Source of the DNA: Leptothrix discophora
GTDB taxonomy: Bacteria > Pseudomonadota > Gammaproteobacteria > Burkholderiales > Burkholderiaceae_C
Reading direction: 5' to 3'
Assembly: GCF_030705305.1 (NCBI RefSeq)
Contig: NZ_JAUZEE010000001.1
Coordinates: forward strand, 186,001-250,000
DNA length: 64,000 nucleotides
Each line of letters opens with the position of its first letter. Position 1 is the stretch's first letter. The notes under the pieces are model-generated. The model ran no database searches. It saw nothing but the letters and a program-made list of their open reading frames with translations, and was not told where the DNA came from. The position numbers were made by a program, and so were the translations under genes. Shown one piece after another: positions 35,799 to 44,458 of the stretch.

Positions 35799-36629
35799 AT
35801 GGCCATGAACGAAGACGCCTTCCTGAGCCGCTACAGCGGTGCCACCCGCGTGATCTACATCGTCGGCGATCCGATCGCGCAGGTGAAGTCGCCGTCCGGC
35901 GTGACCAGGCTGATGCAGGCCCGGGGCGCGGACGCGGTCTGCGTGCCGGCCCATGTCGCGCCCGAACACCTGGCCGACTGGTGCGCGGCGATCCGGCTGC
36001 AGCGCAACGTCGACGGGATCATCGTCACCGTGCCGCACAAGTTCGCGGTGCTGCCGCTGTGCGACGAGCTGACGCCGCGCGCCCGCTCGATCGGCGCGGT
36101 CAACATCCTGCGCCGGCATGCGCCCAGCGGTGGCTGGACCGGCGACATGTGCGATGGCGACGGCCATGTGGCGGGCATGCGTTCCGCCGGCGCGGTGCTG
36201 GCCGGCCGGCGTGCGCTGCTGGTCGGTGCCGGGGGGGCGGGCTCGGCGATCGCGCATGCGCTGGTCGATGCCGGCGTGGCCGCGCTGGACCTGTTGGATG
36301 CCGATGCGGCCCGGCGCGAGGCGCTGGCCGACAAGCTGCGCCGCTATGCCGCCGGCCACGCCCAGGCGCTGGCGCTGGGCATCGGCAGCGCCGACCCGAC
36401 CGGCTACGACCTCGTCACCAACGCCACGCCGCTGGGCATGAAGCCCACCGACCCGCTGCCGGTCGATGTCTCGAAGCTGGCCGTGACGACCTTCGTCAGC
36501 GACGTCGTCACCCAGCCGGCCCTGCCGCCGCTGATCGAGGCGGCCCGCGCGCGCGGCTGCGCCACCCTCACCGGCATCGGCATGTTCGAGGCCGTGCGCG
36601 ACCGCATGGTCGACTTCTACCTGGCCTGA
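35799..36629 (+). CDS. Shikimate dehydrogenase-like protein, catabolic type (paralogue 2)
   Basis: A 276-residue AroE-superfamily protein retains the catalytic lysine (VTVPHK) and aspartate (DMCDGDGH) and the nucleotide loop LVGAGGAGSA. The carboxylate-binding Ser-x-Ser is altered to AQVKSP, with one serine lost. LDLLDADAARR places an aspartate where NADP enzymes have Asn-Arg-Thr, so NAD is likely. It heads an operon with acyl-CoA dehydrogenase, CoA-transferase and NIPSNAP genes. It probably oxidises a cyclic hydroxy acid other than shikimate itself. An alternative ATG lies two codons later. Confidence 0.85.
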   Translation: MAMNEDAFLSRYSGATRVIYIVGDPIAQVKSPSGVTRLMQARGADAVCVPAHVAPEHLADWCAAIRLQRNVDGIIVTVPHKFAVLPLCDELTPRARSIGAVNILRRHAPSGGWTGDMCDGDGHVAGMRSAGAVLAGRRALLVGAGGAGSAIAHALVDAGVAALDLLDADAARREALADKLRRYAAGHAQALALGIGSADPTGYDLVTNATPLGMKPTDPLPVDVSKLAVTTFVSDVVTQPALPPLIEAARARGCATLTGIGMFEAVRDRMVDFYLA

Positions 36630-36684
36630 CCGGGCACGGCCCGCTGGCGACCTCTCACCCCACCCACAGACTCCCGGACCCGCG

Positions 36685-37848
36685 ATGGACTTCTCCCTCA
36701 ACGACGAACAGAAGATGATGATCGACACCGTGCGTCGATTCATCCGCGAAGAACTGCAGCCGCTGGAAGAGCGCCTGGAGGCCGACGGCGAGCTCGACGA
36801 CGCGACCGCGACCGCCGTGTTCGAGAGGTCGCGCAGCCTGGGCCTGTACGCGCTGAACATGCCGGCCGAGCTGGGCGGCGGTGGCCTGTCGACGCTGGAC
36901 CGCATCCTCTGCGAGGAGCAGTTCGGTCACACCTCCGACCTGCTGATCCGGCGCGCCTTCGGCAACGTCTACGAGCCGCTGCTCGAATGCCGCGGTGAAC
37001 AGGTCGAGCGCTGGCTGAAGCCGGCGGTCGAAGGCCGCCGCACCTGCGCCATCGCGATCACCGAGCCGGGCGCGGGCTCCGATGCGCAGGGCATCAGGAC
37101 CACGGCGCGCCGCGATGCCGACGGCAACTGGGTGCTCAATGGCGGCAAGCACTTCATCAGCGACGGCCTGTGGAGCGACTTCTTCCTGGTCTCGGCCCGC
37201 ACCGGCGAGCGCGAGATCAGCATGTTCATGGTCGACAAGGGCCTGCCCGGTTTCACCGTCGGCAAGGACCAGAAGATGATGGGCCTGCGCGGCACGCCGC
37301 ACGTCGAGCTGTTCTTCGACAACGTGGTGCTGGAACCGCTGACGCTGCTGGGCGCCGAGGGCCAGGGCTTCAAGCTGGCGATGGGCGCACTCAACGTGGT
37401 GCGGCTCGCGCAGGTCGGTGCCCGGGCGGTCGGCAAGGCCACGCATGTGCTCGAACAGATGAGCGCCTACGCGCAGGACCGCAAGCAGTTCGGCACGCGC
37501 ATCGCCGACTTCCAGATGATCCAGCAGATGCTGGCCGACAGCGTCATCGAGGTCAACGCTGCGCGCCTGATGGTCTGGCAGTCGGCCTGGATGATCGACG
37601 CCGGCCTCGATGCCCGCGACCACATCGCGATGGTCAAGGTGCATGCGGCCGAGACGCTGGGCCGGGTGGTCGACCGGGCGGTGCAGGTCTTCGGCGGCAT
37701 GGGCTTCTGCAAGGAGCTGCCCATCGAGCGCTACTACCGCGACGCCCGCATCTACCGCATCTTCGACGGCACCTCGGAGATCCACCGCACCGTCATCGCG
37801 CGCAGCCTGGGCAAGAAGGGCGCGGCGCTGTACGACGTGCACCGCTGA
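36685..37848 (+). CDS. Acyl-CoA dehydrogenase
   Basis: A 387-residue FAD enzyme introduces an alpha,beta double bond into an acyl-CoA and passes electrons to ETF. The family motifs CAIAITEPGAGSDAQGI and MGLRGTPHVELFFDNV surround the FAD and substrate sites. VQVFGGMGFCKELPIERYYR and DARIYRIFDGTSEIHR are C-terminal. At the usual catalytic-Glu position (YEGT in medium-chain enzymes) the sequence is FDGT, so Asp would be the base, as in a subset of the family. It lies between a dehydrogenase and a CoA-transferase, suggesting oxidation of a ring-derived CoA ester. Confidence 0.93.
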   Translation: MDFSLNDEQKMMIDTVRRFIREELQPLEERLEADGELDDATATAVFERSRSLGLYALNMPAELGGGGLSTLDRILCEEQFGHTSDLLIRRAFGNVYEPLLECRGEQVERWLKPAVEGRRTCAIAITEPGAGSDAQGIRTTARRDADGNWVLNGGKHFISDGLWSDFFLVSARTGEREISMFMVDKGLPGFTVGKDQKMMGLRGTPHVELFFDNVVLEPLTLLGAEGQGFKLAMGALNVVRLAQVGARAVGKATHVLEQMSAYAQDRKQFGTRIADFQMIQQMLADSVIEVNAARLMVWQSAWMIDAGLDARDHIAMVKVHAAETLGRVVDRAVQVFGGMGFCKELPIERYYRDARIYRIFDGTSEIHRTVIARSLGKKGAALYDVHR

Positions 37849-37858
37849 GACCCAGACG

Positions 37859-39466
37859 ATGAGTCCCCACGACAAGTTCATGAGCGCGGACGACGCCGCC
37901 GCGCTGATCCCCGACGGCGCGACCGTCGCGCTGATGGGCGGCGGTGGCGGCCTGATGGAGGCGACCTGCGTCTTCCAGGCCATCGAGCGCCGCTTCCTCT
38001 CGACCGGCGCGCCGCGCGGCCTGACGGCGGTGCATGCGCTGGGCATCGGCGACAAGGCCACGCGCGGCATGAACTGCTTCGCCCATGAAGGGCTGGTGCG
38101 CAAGGTGATCGGCGGCCACTGGGTCTGGTCACCGCGACTGCAGCAGCTCGCGCGCGACAACCGCATCGAGGCCTACATCCTGCCGGGCGGCGTGTCCTCG
38201 CAGCTGTTCCGGGCCATCGGTGCCGGCCAGCCGGGCCTGATCACGCACGTCGGCCTGGGCACCGTCTGCGACCCGCGCCACGGCGGCGGGCGCATGAACG
38301 AGGCCGCCCGCGACGAGCTGGCCGAGGTCATCACGCTCGATGGCCGCGAGTACCTGCGCTACAAGCCCTACCGCGTCGACGTCGCGATCGTGCGGGCTTC
38401 GGCCGCCGACGAGGACGGCCACATCAGCTTCGAGCACGAGGCCGCCAACCTCGATGCGCAGGCCATTGCCCTGGCCGCGCGCAACAGCGGCGGCCGCGTC
38501 ATCGTGCAGGTCCGCGAGCGCCTGCCGCGTGGCGCGCTGAAGGCCCGCGAGGTCCGCATCCCGGCGTCCTGGGTCGATGCGATCGTGGTCGACCCGGACC
38601 AGCGCACCAGCTACGACATCCCCTTCGACGCCAGCCTGTCGGGCGAGCTGACCGGCGCGGCCCGCGCGGCGGCGGTGGCCGAGTCGCTGCCCGACGAGCC
38701 CTTCAGCGAACGCCTCGCGGTGGCCCGGCGTGCCGCCTGCGAGCTGGTCGACGGCGTGGTCGTCAACTACGGCGTGGGCGTGCCCGACGCGGTCGCCAAG
38801 CTGGTGGTGCGGCGCGGCGAACTCGGCCGCATCCACCAGACGATCGAGCACGGCACCTACGGCGGCAGCCTGCTCGACGGCGTGCTGTTCGGCTATGCCC
38901 GCAATGCCAGCGCGATGCTCGACGCGCCGACGCAGTTCGACTTCTACGGCGGCGGCGGCCTGCAACTGGCCTTCCTGGGCTTCGGGGAATTCGACGCGCT
39001 GGGCAACGTCAACGTGTCCAAGCTCGGCGGCCTGGCGGTCGGCCCGGGCGGCTTCATCGACATCGCCCAGAACGCCCGCAAGGTCGTGTTCTGCGGCACC
39101 TTCGCGGCCAAGGGCGTGCAGCTGCAGACCGGCGACGGCCAGATGCGCGTGCTCCGCCAGGGCCAGGTCCGCAAGCTCGTGCGTGCGGTCGAGCAGATCA
39201 CCTTCAGCGGCCCGCAGGCGCTGCAGCGCGGCCAGACCGCGCTCTACCTGACCGAGCGCGCGAGCTTCCGGCTGGTCGACGGCGGGGTCGAGCTGTTCGA
39301 GATCGCGCCGGGCATCGACCTGCAGCGCGACGTGCTCGACCAGATGGACTTCGCCCCGCGCATCGCGGCCGACCTGCGGGTCATGCCGGCCTCGCATTTC
39401 CTGCGCGACGACGACGGCTTCGGCTCACTGACCTCGCGGGCGACGCGCTCGCGTGCGACGGCCTGA
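37859..39466 (+). CDS. Acyl-CoA:acetate/3-ketoacid CoA-transferase-like protein (YdiF type)
   Basis: A 535-residue protein has both halves of a family I CoA-transferase fused: an alpha-like N-terminal half (DGATVALMGGGGGLMEATCV, ILPGGVSSQLFRAIGAGQPG) and a beta-like C-terminal half (GVVVNYGVGVPDAVAKLV). QTIEHGTYGGSLLDG carries the expected nucleophilic glutamate. Such enzymes move CoA between carboxylic acids. It follows the acyl-CoA dehydrogenase by 10 bp and probably activates the acid that the dehydrogenase then oxidises. The ATG at 37859 gives the normal family length. Confidence 0.9.
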   Translation: MSPHDKFMSADDAAALIPDGATVALMGGGGGLMEATCVFQAIERRFLSTGAPRGLTAVHALGIGDKATRGMNCFAHEGLVRKVIGGHWVWSPRLQQLARDNRIEAYILPGGVSSQLFRAIGAGQPGLITHVGLGTVCDPRHGGGRMNEAARDELAEVITLDGREYLRYKPYRVDVAIVRASAADEDGHISFEHEAANLDAQAIALAARNSGGRVIVQVRERLPRGALKAREVRIPASWVDAIVVDPDQRTSYDIPFDASLSGELTGAARAAAVAESLPDEPFSERLAVARRAACELVDGVVVNYGVGVPDAVAKLVVRRGELGRIHQTIEHGTYGGSLLDGVLFGYARNASAMLDAPTQFDFYGGGGLQLAFLGFGEFDALGNVNVSKLGGLAVGPGGFIDIAQNARKVVFCGTFAAKGVQLQTGDGQMRVLRQGQVRKLVRAVEQITFSGPQALQRGQTALYLTERASFRLVDGGVELFEIAPGIDLQRDVLDQMDFAPRIAADLRVMPASHFLRDDDGFGSLTSRATRSRATA

Positions 39467-39516
39467 ACCCGCCGTCGCCAACTTCGACTTTTCCCCCTGT
39501 TGATCGGACCTTCCCC

Positions 39517-40131
39517 ATGTCGACCCTCCATGAAGTCACCACGCTCGAGATCAAGGTCTTCAGCAACGCGGCCGTCTACGCGGCGCTCGAAAAGGCCTTG
39601 CCCGAGGCCGGCGGCCGGCTGATCGGTGCCTTCGCGTCGGACATCGGCGAACTGAGCCGCGTGCTGATCCTGCGCGAGTTCGACGATGCCAACGCGCTGG
39701 TCGCGGCGCGCCAGAAGCTGCTGCTGTCGACCGATCCGCTGGGCTGCGCCGAGTCGCTGGTCTCGCTGCGGTCGGAGAGCTACGCGCTGTTCCCCTTCCT
39801 GCCGCAGCCGCAACCCGGCGCGCACGGCCGCTGGTACGAGTTCCGCACCTACGGCCTGCGCCAGGGCCTGCTGGGCCAGACGATCGGGGCCTGGCAGGAC
39901 GCCGTGCCGGCCCGCCACGCGATGTCCCCGCTGGTCGGCGCCTTCACCGCACTGGACGGCGAGCAGCCGCGCTTCCTGAACATCTGGGCCTACGAGAGCC
40001 TGGAGCAGCGCTCGCAGGTCCGCGCCGAGGCGGTCAAGCAGGGCGTCTGGCCACCGAAGGGCGGACCGGCCTCGCTGACGACCATGACGTCCTGGGTCTG
40101 CGCACCGACGCCGTTCTCGCCGATGACGTGA
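39517..40131 (+). CDS. NIPSNAP-family protein, tandem domains
   Basis: A 204-residue protein contains two ferredoxin-like NIPSNAP repeats: HEVTTLEIKVFSNAAVYAAL in the first and GRWYEFRTYGLRQGLLGQTI with RFLNIWAYESLEQRSQVRAE in the second. It is the last gene of the IclR-controlled operon. A single-domain relative lies at 23299 beside flavoprotein 1, so this family is linked twice to the same pathway. Its chemistry is unknown. Confidence 0.85.
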   Translation: MSTLHEVTTLEIKVFSNAAVYAALEKALPEAGGRLIGAFASDIGELSRVLILREFDDANALVAARQKLLLSTDPLGCAESLVSLRSESYALFPFLPQPQPGAHGRWYEFRTYGLRQGLLGQTIGAWQDAVPARHAMSPLVGAFTALDGEQPRFLNIWAYESLEQRSQVRAEAVKQGVWPPKGGPASLTTMTSWVCAPTPFSPMT

Positions 40132-40147
40132 GGCCGGTCTCCGGCCT
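40131..40147. terminator. Hairpin between convergent NIPSNAP and thiE-SET genes
   Basis: The stem AGGCCGG / CCGGCCT has a 3-nt loop and overlaps the last base of the NIPSNAP stop codon. It lies between two convergent genes and could act in both directions. U-tracts are weak. Confidence 0.5.
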
Positions 40148-40158
40148 TGCCGCAGGGC

Positions 40159-41853
40159 TCAGAGCGAGCCTCGGCAGTTCGGCAAGCCGCAGCGGCAGAC
40201 CAGCTTGCCCTCGTGGTGGGTCTCGCCGTAGTCGGCGGTGAGTTCCTCGCCGGCCTTGATCGCGCGCATCGCATAGAGCTCGACCCGGCCGCCACGGATG
40301 CGCAGCACGGTGTTGGGCTGGCAGGCGTGGTTGGTGTAGCGCAGCGGGTCGCTCGAATGCGTCGCGTCGATGGCGCGCCGGTCGCTGATCTCCACCATCA
40401 TGATGCGGGCCTGGCCCTTCACCCGCTGGCGGGCCTCGCGCACGCTGATGGCCTCGCCGCGGATCTCGCCGATCTTCTTGTAGGCCGGGATGTCCTCGCC
40501 GGCGAAGGCGCCGGTGCCGTCGATCGCGCTGGGCCGGTTCTCGACCCGGAACTTGTTCGGATCGGCCGGCGTGGCCTTGCGGCGCGGCGTGGCCGCCGCT
40601 GCTGCAGCCTCGTCGAACGGCCCAGGCAGGCTCGGATGCGGCCAGCCGATGGCCGCGTGGCCCTTGCCGGCCGCCGCGCGCCGGCCGTCGCGCCAGGCGT
40701 CCTGCCAGGCCGACCACTGCGCCAGCCCCTCATCGCTCAAGGCCCGCACCAGGCAGGCCACTGGCGCGCCTGCTGCGGCGGCCGAGCGCAGCTGCTCGGG
40801 GCTCAGGATGCCGCCGATCGCGACCACCGGCACGCCGGCCATGGCCGACCACCAGGCCAGGTTGTCCAGGCCCTGTGGCCGCCACGGCATGGCCTTGGTC
40901 AACGTCGGCCAGACGGGGCCGCAGGCAATCACCGCCGGCCCCATCGCGCGGGCCCGGGCGAGTTCCCACAGGCTGTGCGAGCTCAGGCCCAGCGCGACCG
41001 GCCGCTGCGGGTCGGCCTGCAGCATCGCCATCAGCTCGGCACGGCCGACACGGCCCAGCGCGGCCAGGTCTTCCTGCCCCAGGTGGACGCCGATGCGCAC
41101 GGCCGAGCGGCGCGGGTCGTCCCGCCAGGCGGTGATCAGCTGGCCGGCCACGCGCCAGTGGTCGTTGATGACCAGCACGACATGCCGGGCGGCACGGTGC
41201 GCCAGCAGCGCGTCGGCGGCCTGCGTGGCCTGGGCACGCACGTGGGCCTCGAAGGCCGCATCGTCCAGCCCGGCATGCGCCTCTCGCTTGATGCGCAGCT
41301 GCAGCGCGCAGAGGTCGTCGCTGGCCCTGGCCAGGATGGGATCGACCCGCGCCGCGTCATCGGCCAGCGCGTACAGGCCGGGTCCGAAGGGCGGTGCCGG
41401 GTGCGGTGCCGGTGGCTCGACATCGTCGTGGCCATCGAGCATCGGCAGCGTGTCGGCCTGCTGCATGAAGGTCAGGGCATCGGCGCCACGGGCGACCGCC
41501 TGCAGCGCCATCGCGGCGATCACGCCGGCATCGGCCTCGACGTAGCCACGCGCCAGTGCGGCCGAATGGGCCGCAGCGACGACACGCTGGCCGACCGCGT
41601 CGGGCTGGACCGGCGTCGACAGCCAGAGCCGGCCGCGGGCCTGCGGCGTGTCCAGCCGCAGGCAGCGGCCATCGTCGGCCAGCACGGGGGCTTCGAGGCG
41701 GACCGTGCCGATGTGCGGCTGGGCGATCTCGGCATCGGCCTGCAGCGTGATGCCGCAGGCCGCGGCCAGCGCGCGCAGCGTCGGGTCCTCGCACCAGGCG
41801 GCCGGCCAACGGACGGGCGCGGCGGCGGTCGGGTGGTTCATCGCTGGAGCCAT
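40159..41853 (-). CDS. thiE: Thiamine-phosphate synthase fused to a C-terminal SET domain
   Basis: One open frame of 564 residues has three parts. Residues 1-150 resemble a degenerate C-terminal ThiD half. Residues about 150-390 are ThiE, which joins HMP-diphosphate to thiazole phosphate: VLVINDHWRVAG, VHLGQEDL, CGPVWPTLTK and VPVVAIGGI. After an Ala/Pro-rich linker, residues 432-564 are a SET methyltransferase domain: RYTNHACQPN, GEELTADYGE and the post-SET zinc motif CRCGLPNCRG. No stop, frameshift or Met/Val start codon was found in the linker. It is last in the thiO-S-G-E operon, 5 bp after thiG. The fusion is unusual; the role of the SET part is unknown. Confidence 0.85.
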   Translation of the reverse strand: MAPAMNHPTAAAPVRWPAAWCEDPTLRALAAACGITLQADAEIAQPHIGTVRLEAPVLADDGRCLRLDTPQARGRLWLSTPVQPDAVGQRVVAAAHSAALARGYVEADAGVIAAMALQAVARGADALTFMQQADTLPMLDGHDDVEPPAPHPAPPFGPGLYALADDAARVDPILARASDDLCALQLRIKREAHAGLDDAAFEAHVRAQATQAADALLAHRAARHVVLVINDHWRVAGQLITAWRDDPRRSAVRIGVHLGQEDLAALGRVGRAELMAMLQADPQRPVALGLSSHSLWELARARAMGPAVIACGPVWPTLTKAMPWRPQGLDNLAWWSAMAGVPVVAIGGILSPEQLRSAAAAGAPVACLVRALSDEGLAQWSAWQDAWRDGRRAAAGKGHAAIGWPHPSLPGPFDEAAAAAATPRRKATPADPNKFRVENRPSAIDGTGAFAGEDIPAYKKIGEIRGEAISVREARQRVKGQARIMMVEISDRRAIDATHSSDPLRYTNHACQPNTVLRIRGGRVELYAMRAIKAGEELTADYGETHHEGKLVCRCGLPNCRGSL

Positions 41854-41858
41854 CGCCG

Positions 41859-42659
41859 TCAGCCGATCAGGAAGGGCCGGCCGCCGACCGGCGTGCTGGC
41901 CACGGCCATGTCCTGCGCGGCCATCACGCCGGCCTCGCGGGCGATCCGGCCGGCAGAGACCGCCTGGCCGAAGGCGGCGGCCATGCGCACCGGGTCGCCG
42001 GCCTGCGAGACGGCCGAGTTCAGCAGCACCGCATCGAAGCCGAGTTCAAGCGCCTGTGCGGCATGCGAGGGCGCGCCGATGCCGGCATCGACGATCAGCA
42101 CCGTGTCGGGCAGGCGTTCGCGCAGCGTGCGCAGCGCCCAGGGGTTGATCAGGCCCTGGCCGGAGCCGATCGGCGCGCCCCAGGGCATCAGCACCTCGCA
42201 GCCGGCATCGAGCAGGCGCTGGCAGGTCACGAGGTCGTCGGTGCAGTAAGGGAAGACCGCGAAGCCGTCGCGGACCAGCGTGGCGGCGGCCTCGACCGTG
42301 CCCCAGGGATCGGGCTGCAGCGTGTGCTCGTCGCCGACCACCTCCAGCTTCAGCCAGTTCGTGCCGTACAGCTCGCGCGCCATGTGGGCCAGCGTGATCG
42401 CCTCGTTGGCCGTGCGGCAGCCGGCGGTGTTGGGCAGCAGGCGCGCACCGCGCTCGACCAGCGCGCGCTGGATCGCCGCGATGTGGCCGTTGTCGCCGGC
42501 CGCCGCGAGCGTGCGCTTCAGGCCGACGGTGACGACCTGCGTGCCGCTGGCCGCGATGGCCTCGTGCAGCACCTGCGGCGACGGGTAGCCGGCGGTGCCC
42601 AGCAGCAGGCGGCTGTCGAGCGTGACGCCGTAGGCGGTCCAGGAACGGGCGTGGATCAT
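41859..42659 (-). CDS. thiG: Thiazole synthase
   Basis: A 266-residue TIM-barrel enzyme makes the thiazole phosphate of thiamine from deoxyxylulose phosphate, dehydroglycine and ThiS thiocarboxylate. [14 protein letters not shown] is the N-terminal signature. WLKLEVVGD contains the Schiff-base lysine. [15 protein letters not shown] and [18 protein letters not shown] bind phosphate. The length is standard. It lies 26 bp after thiS in the riboswitch-controlled operon. Confidence 0.96.
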   Translation of the reverse strand: MIHARSWTAYGVTLDSRLLLGTAGYPSPQVLHEAIAASGTQVVTVGLKRTLAAAGDNGHIAAIQRALVERGARLLPNTAGCRTANEAITLAHMARELYGTNWLKLEVVGDEHTLQPDPWGTVEAAATLVRDGFAVFPYCTDDLVTCQRLLDAGCEVLMPWGAPIGSGQGLINPWALRTLRERLPDTVLIVDAGIGAPSHAAQALELGFDAVLLNSAVSQAGDPVRMAAAFGQAVSAGRIAREAGVMAAQDMAVASTPVGGRPFLIG

Positions 42660-42685
42660 GGGGGTGTCCTTCGGGTCGTGTGTGT

Positions 42686-42925
42686 TCAGCCGCCGACGAT
42701 GGCCTGGAACACGCTGATGGCCTGGCCGTCCTGCAGGATGTGGCTCACGCGGTGAGCCCGCGCGACGAAGACGCCATCGACGGCGGTGGCGTAGCGCTCG
42801 GGGGCGAGCTCGGCCATCGACGGGTGTTGCGCCAGCAGCTCGGCGAGCGTGCTGCCGGCACGGGCGGTGACCGGCTGGCCGTCCAGCGTCAGGTTCAGCA
42901 GGGTGGCGGACTCATGCGTGTTCAT
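42686..42925 (-). CDS. thiS: Sulfur carrier protein ThiS
   Basis: A 79-residue ubiquitin-like sulfur carrier ends in the required Gly-Gly (FQAIVGG) that is thiocarboxylated and used by ThiG. The core [20 protein letters not shown] is typical. It overlaps the end of thiO by 14 bp, so it is translationally coupled. Confidence 0.95.
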   Translation of the reverse strand: MNTHESATLLNLTLDGQPVTARAGSTLAELLAQHPSMAELAPERYATAVDGVFVARAHRVSHILQDGQAISVFQAIVGG

Positions 42926-44174
42926 CGGTCTTCTCCACGATCAGGTCATCCAGCGCGCAAGCCACGCCACAGGCCCGCAGGCCGTCGTGCAGCAGCGCCG
43001 GCGCGATCAGCCAGCCATGCCGGAACAGGCCGTTGATGCGCAGCAGGCCGTCGAGCGCATCGGTGCGCGGCGCGTGGTCGGGCAGGGCGGGGCGCAGGTT
43101 GGTTTCCAGGTGGACGATGCGGGCCTCGGCCAGCGCCGGCAGCACGCTGTGGGCGGCAGCCATCAGCTCGACGGCGCTGCGCAGGCTGGCGGGCGAGCGG
43201 TCCTCGCTCTCGATCTCGCTGGCGCCGATGACAACCCGCTCGCCCGGTCGCGGCACGATGTAGACGCGGTGGCGCGGGTGCAGCAGGCGCAGCGGCCGGT
43301 CCAGCCTCAGGCCGGGCGCATGCAGCCAGACCAGCTCGCCGCGCACGCCGCGCAGGTCGGCGGTCCAGGGGCGTTCGGCATGCATCGCGCCGCTCTCCGG
43401 CCGTGCGCCCAGGCCGCGCAGGTCCAGCGCCAGGTCGCAGCGATGCACGTCGCCATCGGCCATCCGCAGCCGACCGGGTTCGACGGCGGCAACGTTCGTG
43501 CCCCATCGCCAGGTCACGTCGCCAGGGCTGGCACCGGCCAGCGCCGCCAGCATCATCGCCGGCACCAGCTGGCCTTCGTCGGGCAGCAGCCAGGCCCGCA
43601 GCGACGGGTCGATCGCCGGTTCGAGCGTGCGCAGCGCCTCGCGCGCCAGGGCTTGAGGCTGCGGCCAGCCGGCCCGCTGACCGGCCCCGGCGCGCACGCG
43701 GTTGAGCACCCGTTCGGCCGCACCCAGGTCGCTGCCGTGGGCCAGCAGCAGGCTGCCGGCGCGGCGCAGGCCGATCGGGCCGAAGGCATCGGCTGGCGCG
43801 TCCGGCAGATCGGTCGCAGGCTCCGGCTGGCCCAGCGCCAGTCCGGTCCGACGGGCCCGTGCAGCGGCCGCGCAGGCCGCGGGATCGGCGGCCAGCTGCG
43901 CGGCCACGGCATGCCAGAGGTCCAGCGAACGCCAGCCGAGTTCGGCCACCTCGGGGCCGGCGTTGTCCAGTTCGGCCAGCGGGCTGAGCATGCCGGCCGC
44001 CGTCTGCCCGGCCGCGCCGCGACCGTCGTGGCGCGCGCCGGGGCAGGCCGCCGGGTCGAACACCGTCACCGCATGGCCTGCCCGGGCCAGCGCCCAGGCC
44101 GCCAGGCGGCCGAGCACGCCCGCACCGGCGATGCCGATGTGGCGGGGCGAGGGGTCGGGATCGGGTCGGGTCAT
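42912..44174 (-). CDS. thiO: Glycine oxidase
   Basis: A 420-residue DAO-family flavoenzyme oxidises glycine to the imine needed by ThiG. HIGIAGAGVLGRLAAWALA is the FAD motif near the N-terminus; GQTAAGMLSPLAELDN is the ThiO region. HRVYIVPRPGERVVIGASE and LFRHGWLIAPALLHDGL are C-terminal signatures. The ATG at 44174 lies 9 nt after AAGGACA. It is first in the operon and directly behind the TPP riboswitch. Confidence 0.95.
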   Translation of the reverse strand: MTRPDPDPSPRHIGIAGAGVLGRLAAWALARAGHAVTVFDPAACPGARHDGRGAAGQTAAGMLSPLAELDNAGPEVAELGWRSLDLWHAVAAQLAADPAACAAAARARRTGLALGQPEPATDLPDAPADAFGPIGLRRAGSLLLAHGSDLGAAERVLNRVRAGAGQRAGWPQPQALAREALRTLEPAIDPSLRAWLLPDEGQLVPAMMLAALAGASPGDVTWRWGTNVAAVEPGRLRMADGDVHRCDLALDLRGLGARPESGAMHAERPWTADLRGVRGELVWLHAPGLRLDRPLRLLHPRHRVYIVPRPGERVVIGASEIESEDRSPASLRSAVELMAAAHSVLPALAEARIVHLETNLRPALPDHAPRTDALDGLLRINGLFRHGWLIAPALLHDGLRACGVACALDDLIVEKTDEHA

Positions 44175-44184
44175 CGGGCGTTGT

Positions 44185-44210
44185 CCTTCGAAAGCGTCTG
44201 GCTCCGAAGG
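44185..44210 (-). promoter_or_regulatory. Ribosome-binding-site hairpin of the thiO leader
   Basis: On the minus strand CCTTCG (44210-44205) pairs with CGAAGG (44190-44185), which contains the thiO Shine-Dalgarno GAAGGA. Additional hairpins lie between this and the aptamer (GTGCC / GGCAC and GTCGCCCG / CGGGCGAC). It fits a translational off-switch when TPP is bound. Confidence 0.6.
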
Positions 44211-44257
44211 TCGCCCGGTCCGGCCGTCGGGCGACGACCGGTGCCGCGCAGGCACTT

Positions 44258-44403
44258 CGCTCTTCTTTCGCCGGTACGAGCCGGATCAAGTTCAGCGGGT
44301 TTGGCGGCAGCGTGTCGCGATCGTCACAACGTTGATCGCGGCGGCTTGGCGGGCCATCTCAGCCAGCGGTCGTCGGGTGATCGACCGTTGGCACCCCGGA
44401 GCG
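44258..44403 (-). ncRNA. TPP riboswitch aptamer (THI element)
   Basis: Read on the minus strand, the 5' part has CCGGGGTGCC and the conserved GGCTGAGATGG. The 3' part has ACCCGCTGAACTTGATCCGG followed by TACCGGCGAAAG, the THI-box signature. P1 is closed by CGCTC (44403-44399) with GAGCG (44262-44258). A long variable P3 arm separates the halves. It is 84 bp upstream of thiO and lowers thi expression when thiamine diphosphate is plentiful. Confidence 0.93.
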
Positions 44404-44458
44404 GTCGCGATTGTCAGGTTCCGCGCAGCGGCGTGCAAGCCGGGGCGCGGATGGGCCC

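Noticed and set aside
40034-40717. Possible separate SET-domain gene or frameshift between thiE and SET
   Set aside because: The alternative frame does not encode the SET motifs; the SET motifs are in the same uninterrupted frame as ThiE, and no start codon lies in the linker.
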